Below are positions 34,227 to 44,400 of a stretch of 64,000 nucleotides of DNA, piece by piece. The DNA comes from Curtobacterium sp. Leaf183. Lineage in GTDB: Bacteria > Actinomycetota > Actinomycetes > Actinomycetales > Microbacteriaceae. Location of the stretch: NCBI RefSeq assembly GCF_001424385.1, contig NZ_LMPO01000001.1, positions 498,476 to 562,475 on the forward strand. Reading direction: 5' to 3'. The position numbers were made by a program, and so were the translations under genes. Below the pieces are notes generated by a model that was given only the letters and a program-made list of their open reading frames with translations, searched no databases and was not told the origin of the DNA. Each line of letters starts with the position of its first letter. Position 1 is the stretch's first letter.

Positions 34227-34895
34227 TCAGGACTGGCTGTGCAGCGCCCGTTCGATCGACTCGCGGTCGAGCGGCGACCCCGGCATCGGCTGGGCGGCAT
34301 CGGCCCCGGCCGGCGGCAGGACGCCGTCGATGAGGACCTGCGCGTAGCGACGCCAAGCGTCGGGGTCGTGGGCCCGGGTGGCGTCGGCGACAGCCCCGAT
34401 CATCGTCGTGAGCATCGGGAGGTCGCGGTAGTCGAAGCCCTCGCGCACCACGCCCGCGTCGCGCGCCCGGCCGATGATCGTGCTGACCTGGCGCTCGAGG
34501 CGGTCACGTTCGTGCACGATCGACGGACGGGCCTTGCCCGCGCGGACGATGGCGTCGGCCAGGGCACGGTCGCGGGCACGGAACTCGAAGACGCCCATCA
34601 GGTACAGGCGGAGGGACTCCCGCGGGTCGATCTCTTCGGCAGCACGTTCGGCAGCGCCGTTCATGGCGTCGAACTTCGTCGCCAGCAGCGCTTCGATGAG
34701 CGAGTCCTTGTCGGCGAACCGGCGGTACACCGTGCCGACGCCGACCCCGGCTTCGTGCGCGATGTCGTTGAGGGTGACGGACAGGCCGCGTTCGGCGAAG
34801 CACTTGCGCGCGGTCTGCAGGATCAGTTCACGGTTCCGCGCCGCATCCGCGCGGAGCGGCCGGTCGAGGTCCGCGTGCTGGTCGGTGGTGCTCAC
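34227..34895 (-). CDS. TetR family regulator of the adjacent efflux gene
   Basis: A 222-residue TetR repressor. The HTH lies at about residues 20-65 (SVTLNDIAHEAGVGVGTVYRRFADK), followed by an all-helical ligand domain. The GTG at 34895 is preceded by TAGGTT (34903-34908, minus strand) with 7 nt, so longer N-terminal versions are unlikely. It is divergent from a 14-helix drug-efflux gene whose promoter contains a matching palindrome, so local repression of the pump is a natural inference. Confidence 0.87.
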   Translation of the reverse strand: MSTTDQHADLDRPLRADAARNRELILQTARKCFAERGLSVTLNDIAHEAGVGVGTVYRRFADKDSLIEALLATKFDAMNGAAERAAEEIDPRESLRLYLMGVFEFRARDRALADAIVRAGKARPSIVHERDRLERQVSTIIGRARDAGVVREGFDYRDLPMLTTMIGAVADATRAHDPDAWRRYAQVLIDGVLPPAGADAAQPMPGSPLDRESIERALHSQS

Positions 34896-34926
34896 GACGA
34901 CGAACCTAATTGAACTTTCTGGGAAC

Positions 34927-34989
34927 AAGCGGATGCGCCTGCTCCGTTTGGGTCTACAGTAGCTCCAAGCGGATGCCCTGCATCCGCTT
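34927..34989 (+). promoter_or_regulatory. Efflux-gene promoter and TetR-type operator
   Basis: AAGCGGATG occurs at 34927-34935 and again at 34967-34975, where it pairs with CATCCGCTT (34981-34989) as a 9-bp inverted repeat with a 5-nt centre. TACAGT (34955-34960) is a likely -10 for the efflux gene, placing the full palindrome exactly at the transcription start. Confidence 0.62.
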
Positions 34990-35055
34990 CCTCAACTCCC
35001 CGGAACGCCCGACGGCGCGTGTTCCTCCCTCCATTCGAATCCCCAGGAGGCTGCC

Positions 35056-36591
35056 GTGACGGCAGAACAGACTTCACCCGCCAGGACCGTTCCTGCACCC
35101 GGCGCCGCACCGGGCGGGCGGAAGGAACACCGCTGGATCGCGCTGGCGGTCATCGCCCTCGCACAGCTGATGGTCGTGCTCGACGCCACCATCGTCAACA
35201 TCGCGCTCCCGTCCGCCCAGGCCGACCTCGGCTTCGGCACGGACCAGCGGCAGTGGATCGTCACCGCGTACTCGCTGGCGTTCGGCTCGCTCCTGCTGCT
35301 CGGCGGTCGCCTCGGTGACCTCTTCGGCCGCAAGAACACCTTCATCATCGGGCTGGTCGGCTTCGCCGTGGCCTCGGTGCTGGGCGGCCTCGCCGACAGC
35401 TTCGGGCTGCTCGTCGCCGCGCGTGCGCTGCAGGGCGTCTTCGGTGCACTCCTCGCACCGTCGGCACTCGGCATGCTCACGACGACCTTCCGCGACCCGA
35501 AGGAGCGCGGCCGCGCGTTCGGCATCTTCGGCTCGATCGCCGGTTCCGGTGCCGCCATCGGTCTGCTGCTCGGCGGCGTCCTGACCGAGTACGCCTCGTG
35601 GCGCTGGTGCCTCTACGTCAACGTCGTCTTCGCGATCCTCGGTGTCATCGGCGCCCTGGTCTTCATGGCCAAGCCGCCGAAGGTCGACCGCCCCCGCATC
35701 GACGTCGCCGGCGTGCTGACGATCACCGCCGGCCTGGTCGGTGTCGTGTACGGATTCTCCAACGCCGAGACCAACGGCTGGGACGACCCCTGGACCATCG
35801 GCATGCTCGCCGCCGGTGTCGTGCTGATCGCGGCGTTCGTGGTCATCGAGACCCGCGTCGCCCACCCGCTGCTCCCCTTGCGCGTCGTGCTCGACCGCGA
35901 CCGCGGCGGCTCGTTCATCGCGATCGGCTTGGTCGCGATCGGCATGTTCGGCATCTTCCTGTTCCTGACCTACTACCTCGAGCAGACGCTGGGCTTCTCG
36001 TCGCTGCAGACGGGTCTGGCGTTCCTGCCCATGCCGCTGTCGATCATGGTGTCGGCCACGCAGATCGGTGGCCGCCTGCTGCCCCGCGTCGGTCCGAAGG
36101 TCCTGATCTTCGCCGGTGGTCTGGTCGCGGCGACCGGGCTCCTGCTGCTGCTCCGCACCGACCTCGACAGCTCCTACGCCGGCACGGTCCTGCCGGCGCT
36201 GATCGTCATCGGTCTCGGCATGGGCACGATCTTCTCGTCGGCGATGAACACCGCCACCACCGGTGTCGCCCGCGCCGATGCCGGTGTGGCGTCCGCGACG
36301 GTGAACACCATGCAGCAGATCGGCGGCTCGATCGGGACGGCACTGCTGTCGACGATCTTCGCGGACGTCGTGAAGAACAGCCTGTCGGGCCTGACGGCGG
36401 CGCCGACCAAGCTCCAGCAGGCCCAGGCGACACTCGACGGGTACCACGTCGCGTTCGCGATCTCGGCCGGGGTGCTCGTGATCGTCGCGATCGCCAGCGG
36501 GCTCCTGATCAACCGTCAGTCTGTCCGACTCCAGAAGCTCGAGCACCTCGCGGCGAACGCGACGGGCAGCATCCCGGCCGCGGCGCACTGA
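35056..36591 (+). CDS. DHA2-type MFS multidrug efflux transporter (EmrB/QacA family)
   Basis: A 511-residue drug:proton antiporter with 14 predicted helices. The first helix carries LDATIVNIALPSAQ (motif D1), and the following loop GGRLGDLFGRKN is motif A; the GSGAAIGLLLGG region in helix 5 corresponds to motif C. Substrates cannot be predicted. It has a leader and a strong AGGAGG (35045-35050) five bases before the GTG start. The divergent TetR gene and the palindrome at its promoter suggest inducible expression. A strong hairpin follows its stop. Confidence 0.9.
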   Translation: MTAEQTSPARTVPAPGAAPGGRKEHRWIALAVIALAQLMVVLDATIVNIALPSAQADLGFGTDQRQWIVTAYSLAFGSLLLLGGRLGDLFGRKNTFIIGLVGFAVASVLGGLADSFGLLVAARALQGVFGALLAPSALGMLTTTFRDPKERGRAFGIFGSIAGSGAAIGLLLGGVLTEYASWRWCLYVNVVFAILGVIGALVFMAKPPKVDRPRIDVAGVLTITAGLVGVVYGFSNAETNGWDDPWTIGMLAAGVVLIAAFVVIETRVAHPLLPLRVVLDRDRGGSFIAIGLVAIGMFGIFLFLTYYLEQTLGFSSLQTGLAFLPMPLSIMVSATQIGGRLLPRVGPKVLIFAGGLVAATGLLLLLRTDLDSSYAGTVLPALIVIGLGMGTIFSSAMNTATTGVARADAGVASATVNTMQQIGGSIGTALLSTIFADVVKNSLSGLTAAPTKLQQAQATLDGYHVAFAISAGVLVIVAIASGLLINRQSVRLQKLEHLAANATGSIPAAAH

Positions 36592-36650
36592 CGTGGCACC
36601 TGCCTCGCGCTGACGCCGGATGACGTGGCCGCCGCCGCACTCGAACTCCG

Positions 36651-36690
36651 AACGACGGGGTCGTTGTCGAACGACAGCGACCCCGTCGTT
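36651..36690 (+). terminator. Long hairpin after the efflux gene
   Basis: AACGACGGGGTCG (36651-36663) and CGACCCCGTCGTT (36678-36690) form a perfect 13-bp stem, and the loop itself pairs TGTCG with CGACA around AA, giving a nearly continuous 18-bp hairpin. It lies 60 bp after the transporter stop and its right arm runs into the 23-bp tandem repeat. Confidence 0.6.
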
Positions 36691-36753
36691 GTGCGTCGTC
36701 CAGCACCGTCGTCGTGCGTCGTCCAGCACCGTCGTCGTGCGTCGTCCAGCGCC
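36685..36753. repeat. 23-bp tandem repeat, three copies
   Basis: Three adjacent 23-bp units at 36685-36707, 36708-36730 and 36731-36753, each built on GTCGTCGTGCGTCGTCCAGC. The first differs from the second at one base and the third differs at one base near its end. There are no spacers, so it is a minisatellite rather than a CRISPR. It sits 93 bp before the rhodanese promoter. Confidence 0.85.
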
Positions 36754-36858
36754 CCGTGGCCGAACGCCCTTCGGTCCGGTGCCCTCCACCCGACGCTGGA
36801 TTGCGCACTGTTGCGGTTCCCGTGTCTCCCGTCAGGGGTGCGCATTATGGTCAGGGTC

Positions 36859-37722
36859 ATGTCCTCCGTCCTGACCTCGCCGCTCGTGTCGACGCAGTGG
36901 CTCGCCGACCACCTGGGTGCCGACGAGCTCGTCGTGCTCGACGCGTCGGTGCACACGTCGGGCACGGGTCGCGGCACGACCTGGCAGACAGCCCGTGACA
37001 GCTACGAACAGCACGGTCACGTCCCCGGTGCCCGCTACGCCGACCTGGCGCGCGACTTCTCGACGCCCGGGGCCGACCTGCCCTTCACCCGGCCCGACGC
37101 CGAGCAGTTCGAGCTCGCGGTCCGGGCGCTCGGCATCACCAACGCGTCGACCGTCGTGGTCTACGACGACAGTGTCGGCGAGTGGTCCGCGCGCCTGTGG
37201 TGGATCTTCCGGGCGTTCGGCTTCGACGACGTCGCGGTGCTGGACGGCGGATTCGTGAAGTGGCGCGACGAGGGCCGCCCCGTCCGGATCGGCGCCTTGC
37301 GGACCGCCGCTGCGCGGCATCCCGAGACCGACGTGTTCCTGGCCGGTGAAGAACGGCCGCTCTGGGCCGATCGCGCCCGGGTCGAACGAGCCGTCGACGG
37401 CACGCAACCGGCGGCACTCGTGCTGGCTGCCGACGACACCACCCTGGGCACGGAGCACCCGCCCGTCGTGCCCGGAACCACGCCGATCACCCTGCACCGG
37501 GTCATCGACCAGGACTCCAATGCGCTCCGTCGTCCCGCGGCACTCCGCGACGTGTTCGCACCCGTCCTCGGGTCCGACGAGATCGTGACGTACTGCGGCG
37601 TGGGCAGCGCCGCGTGCGTCGACGCCCTCGCGCTGACCGTGCTGGGCCACGACCACGTGCAGGTCTACGACGGGTCCCTCGCGGACTGGTGGCGCTGGGA
37701 CCTCGAGCCCATCGCTTCCTGA
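36859..37722 (+). CDS. sseA: Two-domain thiosulfate sulfurtransferase (rhodanese)
   Basis: A 287-residue tandem rhodanese. The inactive first domain covers about residues 8-140 and the catalytic second domain about 165-285, with the persulfide cysteine in TYCGVGSAA near residue 249. Such enzymes move sulfane sulfur from thiosulfate or mercaptopyruvate to acceptors. TATGGT (36846-36851) lies 7 nt before the ATG at 36859, which selects this start over an in-frame ATG at 36847 that overlaps the hexamer. Confidence 0.9.
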   Translation: MSSVLTSPLVSTQWLADHLGADELVVLDASVHTSGTGRGTTWQTARDSYEQHGHVPGARYADLARDFSTPGADLPFTRPDAEQFELAVRALGITNASTVVVYDDSVGEWSARLWWIFRAFGFDDVAVLDGGFVKWRDEGRPVRIGALRTAAARHPETDVFLAGEERPLWADRARVERAVDGTQPAALVLAADDTTLGTEHPPVVPGTTPITLHRVIDQDSNALRRPAALRDVFAPVLGSDEIVTYCGVGSAACVDALALTVLGHDHVQVYDGSLADWWRWDLEPIAS

Positions 37723-37736
37723 AGCCGGCGGTTCCC

Positions 37737-37822
37737 GACGCCGCGCAGTCGTCGAGACGCCGCGCGGTCACCGAGACGCTGCGCAGTCACCAAGACGCTG
37801 CGCGGTCACCGAGACGCTGCGC
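37737..37822. repeat. 19-bp tandem repeat, 4.5 copies
   Basis: Units at 37737-37755, 37756-37774, 37775-37793, 37794-37812 and a half unit to 37822, all variants of GACGCTGCGCGGTCACCGA. They start 15 bp after the rhodanese stop. A second small direct repeat (GTCTGGGC twice, then GTCTCGAC) lies near 37853-37876. The array occupies much of the gap before the epimerase gene. Confidence 0.82.
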
Positions 37823-37936
37823 TGCACGGCGGCGCCACAGCACGACGGCGGCGTCTGGGCGTCTGGGCGTCTCGACGCTCCTCCAGCGCATCCGCCCACG
37901 GAGGCCCGCCCATCACGCCGGCACTAGCGTTGCCCC

Positions 37937-39002
37937 ATGAGCACCAAGCGCGCGGTCGTCCTCGGCGGTACCGGCGGCATCGGCTCCGCCGTCGTCCGGG
38001 AACTGCTCGACAGCTCGGGCCGCGGCGGTGACGACTGGTCGATCGAGGTCCTCGCCCGACGCGGCGGCGACGTCGCCGACTCCCTCACCGCGGCCGGCGC
38101 GACCTTCACCGCGGGCGACCGCCGCGACACCCAGGTCCTCCGTGACCTGCTGCGCCCGGGCGCCGACCTGCTCGTCGACACCGTCGGCGCCACCCGCGAC
38201 GACGCCGCACAGCTCCTGCCGTACCTGGGGGACATCGGGTCCACCGTGTTCCTGTCGTCCAAGGCCGTGTACGTCGACGAGCAGGGCCGCCACGCGAACT
38301 CCGTCGACAAGCCCGTCTTCCCCGGGGCGGTCACCGAGATCCAGCCGACGGTCACGCCGGCCGACGACGACCCGACCAGCCGTGACGGGTACGGGGCCGC
38401 CAAGGTCGCCGCCGAACAGCTGCTGCTCGACCACGGTGCGCCGGTGACCGTCCTCCGCCCGTCGAAGGTCCACGGCCCCGGCATCGGCCGCCCGCGCGAG
38501 TGGTTCGTCGTCCGCCGCGCGCTCGACGGCCGCGACCGTGTCCTGCTCGCCGACCACGGCCGCGGCGTCGACCACACCACGGCCGCGAGCGGGATCGGCT
38601 CGCTCGTCCGCCTGGTCGCCGGCGCCCCGGACCGGCGGATCCTCAACGTGGCGGACGAGACGGCACTGACCGCGCTCGAGATCGTGCGGACGGTCGCAGC
38701 GCACCTGGACCACCGGTTCGACGAGGTCCTGCTCGACGCCGACGCCCCGGCCTTCGTCGGCCTGACGCCGTGGTCGTCGCCGACGCCCGTCGTGCTCGAC
38801 ACGACGGCAGCGCGGGCCCTCGGGTGGGAACCGCCCCGCTACGCCGACGCCGTCCGTCCGGAGCTCGACTGGCTGGTGGAAGACCGCGCGCCGCACGCCC
38901 GCCGACGGCGACGTGCCGTGGGCGTCCGACCCGTTCTGGGACCGGATGTTCGACTACGGCCCCGAGGACGCCGCCCTCGTCATGCTCTCCCTGGGGACAT
39001 GA
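37937..39002 (+). CDS. NAD-dependent epimerase/dehydratase, frameshifted near its 3' end
   Basis: An extended-SDR protein beginning VVLGGTGGIGSAVVREL (residues 7-23), with YGAAK as the Tyr-x-x-x-Lys segment. TAGCGT (37925-37930) lies six bases before the ATG. After about codon 318 (near 38891-38905) the current frame turns into an arginine-rich run, whereas the +1 frame reads a natural ending, PWASDPFWDRMFDYGPEDAA and so on, to TGA 39000-39002. One extra base therefore breaks the last ~37 residues, and ribosomes run on in frame into the downstream kinase. The ancestral product would be 354 residues. Confidence 0.8.
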
Positions 39003-39535
39003 CGATGCCGCGGTCCGAGGTGCTGTTCATCGGGGGACGCTCCGGCGTCGGCAAGTCGACCGCCGCGGATGCCCTGCACGAACTGCTCGCGGCGCGGGAC
39101 GTCCGGCATGCCGTCATCGAGGGCGACACTCTCGACCTGGCACACCCGGCACCCCACGTCGAGCACCCCGAGGCCCGGCTCGCGGAACGCAACCTCGCGG
39201 CGATCTGGGCGAACTACCGGGCCCTCGGGTTCCACCGGCTCGTCTACACGAACACGGTGTCGGTGCTCGAGGCCGACCGGTTGGCCGCCGCGATGGGGGA
39301 CGACCCGGCGGTCGTGGCGGTGTTGCTCCGCGCAGGCGACGAGCGCACGGCGCAGCGCCTGGGCCGGCGAGTCGGCGGAGCACCGCCCGCAACGCAGGTC
39401 GCGCACAGCGCACGGACCGCCGGGAGGCTCGACTCGGCTGCACCAAACCGGGTCACGCGGGTGGACACGGACGACCTGGCCCCGGCGGACGTCGCCCGTC
39501 GGCTCGCGTCGCTGACCGGGTGGCTTCCCGACTGA
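38999..39535 (+). CDS. P-loop kinase / AAA family ATPase
   Basis: A 178-residue small-molecule-kinase-like protein. The Walker A loop [10 protein letters not shown] is at residues 12-21, [10 protein letters not shown] at about 45-55 resembles the acidic switch of gluconate- or zeta-toxin-like kinases, and a lid region follows. The substrate is unknown. ATG 38999 overlaps the ancestral stop of the epimerase in the classic ATGA form, which indicates coupled translation before the frameshift. In the present sequence it is also in frame with the epimerase and could be made as a fusion. Confidence 0.78.
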   Translation: MTMPRSEVLFIGGRSGVGKSTAADALHELLAARDVRHAVIEGDTLDLAHPAPHVEHPEARLAERNLAAIWANYRALGFHRLVYTNTVSVLEADRLAAAMGDDPAVVAVLLRAGDERTAQRLGRRVGGAPPATQVAHSARTAGRLDSAAPNRVTRVDTDDLAPADVARRLASLTGWLPD

Positions 39536-39614
39536 GCGCTGTGGAGGAGCGTGCCTTCTCCACCAACTGTGCTGCCGATCCGCCCGTCCAGCCCGGACGG
39601 GGCACGCTGGAGCC

Positions 39615-41447
39615 ATGAACGACAACCGGCTCGGCACCGCCGTCAGCCCCTACCTCCGTCTGCACGCCGACAACCCGGTGGACTGGCGCGAATGGGGTCC
39701 TGACGCCTTCGCAGAAGCACGTGAGCGGGACGTCCCCGTCCTCGTGTCGATCGGCTACGCCACCTGCCACTGGTGCCACGTCATGGCGCGCGAGAGCTTC
39801 GCCGATCCAGAGATCGCCGAACTGCTGCGGCGTGACTTCGTCGCCGTCAAGGTCGACCGTGAAGAACGCCCCGACGTCGACGCCAGCACCATGGCTGCCG
39901 CGGCCGCGTTCACCGAACAGCTGGGCTGGCCGTTGACCGCGTTCATGACCCCGGACGCGCACGTCTTCTTCGCGGGCACGTACTTCCCGCCGACGCCGGT
40001 CGGGCAGCACCCGTCGTTCCGACAGATCCTGGGCGCCGTGCTCGACGCCTGGCGTGATCGACGCACCGAGGTCGACGCCACCGCCAGCGCCCTCTCCGGG
40101 GCGATCCGCCAGGGTGCCGTGGACAGCACCACGGTCGGACTGCACGGCGCTGACGGGGCCGAGCCGGACCTCCCGTCCATCGCGACGATCCACGACGTGG
40201 TCGGTGCACTCGAACCGGGCGAGGACCTCGAGTACGGCGGCTTCGGCGGGGCTCCGAAGTTCCCGTCGGCGCCGTTGCTCGAGTTCCTGGCGGACACCGG
40301 GGCCGACGGGGTGCCAGCCGGCACGGCGCTGTGCGAGCGGTCGCTCCGCGTCATCGCCGCCTCGGAGCTGACCGATCCGGACGGCGGGGTGTTCCGCTAC
40401 GCGACCCGCCGGGACTGGTCCGTCCCCCACTACGAGCGCATGCTCTACGACAACGCCGGGCTCCTGGCGATCGCTCCCCAGCCCCAGGCCCGCGGCATCG
40501 CCGACTTCCTGCGCGACACCCTGCGCCGTCCCGACGGCGCCTTCGTCGCGGCACAGGACAGCGAGTCCACGATCGACGGCCGACGCGTCGAGGGCGAGTG
40601 GTACCGGCGCCCCCGGCCCGAACGAGCGCTCCTCGATCCCCCACCACTCGACGACCAGGTCCTGACCGGCTGGAACGGACTCGCCGTGCGGGGCCTGGCG
40701 ATCGCGGGGGCCCGGCACGGTGACGCCGAGATGATCGCCCTGGCCCGGGCAGCAGCCGACGCGGTCATCGACGCCCACCTGCGCGACGGGCACGTCGTCG
40801 TCCGGTCGAGCACACCGCGCGGATCCTCGTCGGCACCGCCCACGATCGAGGACATCGGCCTGTTCGCCGAGGGGCTGGTCGAGCTCGCACTCGTGACGGG
40901 TGAGCTCCGGTACGCCACGACTGCCCGTTCCCTGGTCGACGACGCACTGTCGGGACCGCTGACGGTCGACCCGGTGCTGGCGAGCGCGGGGACCGCGACG
41001 GGGGAACAGCCGCAGACCGCGCTGCGGTCGGGGACCGTCGCCCTGGCGAGCGCCGCACTGGTGATCGGCACCCTGACCGGCGATCCCGCCTACCGGTCCG
41101 CCGCCGTGACACTCGTCGCAGACCGGGCCCGCAGCGGCGTGGACCGACCGCTCGGGCACGCCGACGCGCTCGGGCTCGCCCTGGCCCTGCAGCGCCCGTC
41201 GCGCGAGGTCGTCGTCGTGGCCACCGATCCGACAGCGATGCAGACCGTCGCGATCGGCGCGCGTCACCCGGGCACCGTCGTGCTCACGGTGACGCCGGCA
41301 CAGGCCTCAGCCTGGGCAGCTGCGGGGTTCACGCTGCTCGAGTCCCGCGACCGCCTCGACCCCGCCGCGTACGTGTGCCACGACCACGTGTGTGCCCTGC
41401 CCGCACGCTCTGCGGACGACCTGACGCGCCAACTCGCGAGCGCCTGA
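39615..41447 (+). CDS. DUF255 thioredoxin-domain protein (YyaL/SSP411 family)
   Basis: A 610-residue protein. The N-terminal thioredoxin-like domain has Cys51 and Cys54 in [14 protein letters not shown], then [12 protein letters not shown], a family hallmark. The remainder is an (alpha/alpha)6-barrel region related to N-acylglucosamine epimerases. It ends with CHDHVCALP, the usual terminal cysteine pair. The function is unproven. It is somewhat shorter than the ~650-690 residues common in the family. CACGCT (39603-39608) lies six bases before the ATG. It is followed closely by hrpA. Confidence 0.88.
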   Translation: MNDNRLGTAVSPYLRLHADNPVDWREWGPDAFAEARERDVPVLVSIGYATCHWCHVMARESFADPEIAELLRRDFVAVKVDREERPDVDASTMAAAAAFTEQLGWPLTAFMTPDAHVFFAGTYFPPTPVGQHPSFRQILGAVLDAWRDRRTEVDATASALSGAIRQGAVDSTTVGLHGADGAEPDLPSIATIHDVVGALEPGEDLEYGGFGGAPKFPSAPLLEFLADTGADGVPAGTALCERSLRVIAASELTDPDGGVFRYATRRDWSVPHYERMLYDNAGLLAIAPQPQARGIADFLRDTLRRPDGAFVAAQDSESTIDGRRVEGEWYRRPRPERALLDPPPLDDQVLTGWNGLAVRGLAIAGARHGDAEMIALARAAADAVIDAHLRDGHVVVRSSTPRGSSSAPPTIEDIGLFAEGLVELALVTGELRYATTARSLVDDALSGPLTVDPVLASAGTATGEQPQTALRSGTVALASAALVIGTLTGDPAYRSAAVTLVADRARSGVDRPLGHADALGLALALQRPSREVVVVATDPTAMQTVAIGARHPGTVVLTVTPAQASAWAAAGFTLLESRDRLDPAAYVCHDHVCALPARSADDLTRQLASA

Positions 41448-41472
41448 GCGCGGGCGGTATCCTGGAATGCTC

Positions 41473-44400
41473 ATGTCTCCCACGCCTGTCGTCATCACGT
41501 ACCCGCCCGAGCTGCCCGTCTCGCAGCGGCGCGATGACATCGCCGCGGCCATCCGCGACAACCAGGTCGTGATCGTCGCCGGTGCGACCGGTTCGGGCAA
41601 GACGACCCAGCTGCCGAAGATCTGCCTGGAACTCGGGCGGGAGCACATCGGCCACACGCAGCCGCGCCGGATCGCCGCTCGCACGATCGCCGAGCGCGTG
41701 TCCGAGGAACTCGGCGGCGAGCTCGGCGACCTGGTGGGCTACCAGGTCCGCTTCACCGACAAGGTCAGTGCGAACACACGCGTCAAGCTCATGACCGACG
41801 GCATCCTGCTCAACGAGATCCACTTCGACCGTGACCTGAAGCGCTACGACACGATCATCATCGACGAAGCGCACGAGCGGTCCCTGACGATCGACTTCCT
41901 GCTCGGCTACCTCAAGCGGTTGTTGCCTCGACGCCCGGACCTCAAGCTCATCATCACGAGTGCGACGATCGACCCGGAGTCCTTCTCCCAGCACTTCGGC
42001 GGTGCCCCGATCATCGAGGTCTCGGGCCGCACCTACCCGGTCGAGATCCGCTACCGCGCGCTGGTCGCCGAAGAACCCGGCGCGGACGACGACGGTGACG
42101 ACGACACCGACTCGCGCACGGCCGACGCCGGCAACGCCCAGGACGACCGCGACCACCTGCAGGGCATCACCGACGCGCTCGACGAGCTGGCGCGCGAGGA
42201 CCCGGGCGACGTGCTCGTGTTCCTGTCCGGCGAGAACGAGATCCGCGACGCGCAGGACGCCATCGAGGGCAAGCACTACCAGGGCACCGAGGTCCTGCCG
42301 CTCTACGGACGGCTCTCTGCCGCCGACCAGCACCGGGTGTTCCAGCGCTCGTCGACCCCGGGCGTCCGCCGCCGGGTCGTGCTCGCGACGAACGTCGCCG
42401 AGACCTCGCTGACGGTGCCCGGCATCAAGTACGTCATCGACACCGGGACCGCCCGCATCTCGCGGTACTCCCCCCGAGCGAAGGTCCAGCGACTGCCGAT
42501 CGAGGCGATCTCGCAGGCCAGCGCGAACCAGCGGTCGGGCCGCGCCGGGCGCACGAGCGCGGGCATCGCGATCCGCCTGTACTCCGAGGACGACTTCGGT
42601 CGCCGCCCCGAGTACACCGATCCCGAGATCCTCCGGACCAACCTGGCCGCGGTCATCCTGCAGATGATCTCGCTGGGGTTCGGCGACATCGAGTCGTTCC
42701 CGTTCCTGCAGCCGCCGGACTCGCGCGGCGTCAAGGACGGCCTCGACCTGCTGCGCGAGCTCCGCGCCGTCGACAAGGACGGCGCGATCACGAAGTCCGG
42801 GCGGCAGCTCACCCGACTGCCGATCGACCCCCGTCTCGGTCGCATGGTGCTCGAGGCCGGCAGGCAGGGCGTCGGGCGCGAAGTCGTGGCGATCGTCTCG
42901 GCGCTCAGCATCCAGGACCCGCGTGAGCGTCCCCTCGAGAAGCGCGCGCACGCCGACCAGCTGCACGCACGGTTCGCGGACCCGACCAGCGACTTCCTGA
43001 CGTTCCTCGGCCTGTGGAACTACATCGAGGACAAGCAGGACGAGCTCTCCTCGAGCGCGTTCCGACGTCTGTGCAAGGCCGAGTTCCTCAACTACCTGCG
43101 CATCCGTGAGTGGCAGGACCTGTACCGCCAGCTCTCACGTGCCGCCAAACAGGTCGGCATCCACGTCGGCAAGGAGCGCAAGGACGACCCCGACGCCGTG
43201 CACCGGTCGCTCCTCGCCGGGCTCCTGAGCCAGATCGGGCTGCGGGACCGCGAGAAACGCGACTACCTCGGGTCGCGGAACACCCGCTTCGTGCTGTTCC
43301 CGGGCAGCGTCCTGGCGAAGAAGCAGCCCGACGCCGTGATGGCCGCCGAACTCGTCGAGACGAGCCGCCTGTTCGCGCGGACCGCTGCGCGCATCGACCC
43401 GGTCTGGACCGAGCAGTTGGCCGGCGACCTCCTGCGGCGCACCTACGGCGAGCCGCACTGGGAGAAGAAGCAGGGTGCCGTCGTCGCGTACGAACGGGTC
43501 ACGCTGTTCGGCGTCCCGATCGTGCAGCGTCGGCGGGTGCAGTACGCCCGGATCGACCCCGTGCACTCGCGCGAGCTCTTCATCCGGCATGCCCTGATCG
43601 AGGGCGAGTGGGACTCCCAACAGGCGTTCGACCGGGCCAACCGCAAGCTCCGACGCGAACTCGAGCAGCTCGAGGAACGCACTCGCCGACGCGACATCCT
43701 GCTCGACGACGAGAACGTGTTCGCGTTCTACGACGCACGCATCCCGACCGAGGTCGCCACCACGCGCGACTTCGAGGGCTGGTGGCGGCGCACACGTCGC
43801 GACCAACCGGACCTGCTCACGATGCGGCGCGAGGACCTGCTCGACGAGTCGGCGGCCTCGGCGGCCGAAGACGACACCGAGTACCCCACCCAGTGGCGCT
43901 CGGGCGACCAGCGGCTCGCCGTGCGGTACCGGTTCGAGCCGGGGGCCGAGGACGACGGCGTCAGCGTGCAGGTCCCCATCGCCCTGCTCCCCCGCATGCG
44001 CGAAGAAGGGTTCGACTGGCAGGTCCGTGGCCTCCGACGCGACCTCGTGACCGCGCTCATCAAGGCGCTGCCGAAGCAGATCCGCAAGAACGTCGTCCCG
44101 GCGGCCGACTGGGCCGAGAAGATCGTGGACGAACTGCCCGACGACGCCCCGACCGAGCCCAGCGAGAGCTTCCGGGCGACCCTGGCGAAGACGATCCAGC
44201 GCATGACCTACGTGCCCGTGACCGAGGCGGACTTCGACATGTCCCGGGTACCCGCGCACCTGCTCCCCACCTACGCCGTGGTCGACGAACGTGGTCGCCG
44301 CGTCGAAGCGGGCAAGGACCTGTCCGCTCTGCAGACCAAGCTCAAGGACCGGACCCAGCAGAGCGTCGCGGCGGCCACCCAGCGAGAGACGCGCGGGCGC

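Noticed and set aside
36685..36753. CRISPR-like repeats here and at 37737 and 51935.
   Set aside because: Units are directly adjacent without unique spacers and no cas genes are present; these are minisatellites.
37937..39535. Epimerase-kinase as a genuine two-domain fusion protein.
   Set aside because: The linker is arginine-rich out-of-frame sequence, while the +1 frame has a protein-like end and an ATGA overlap with the kinase start.
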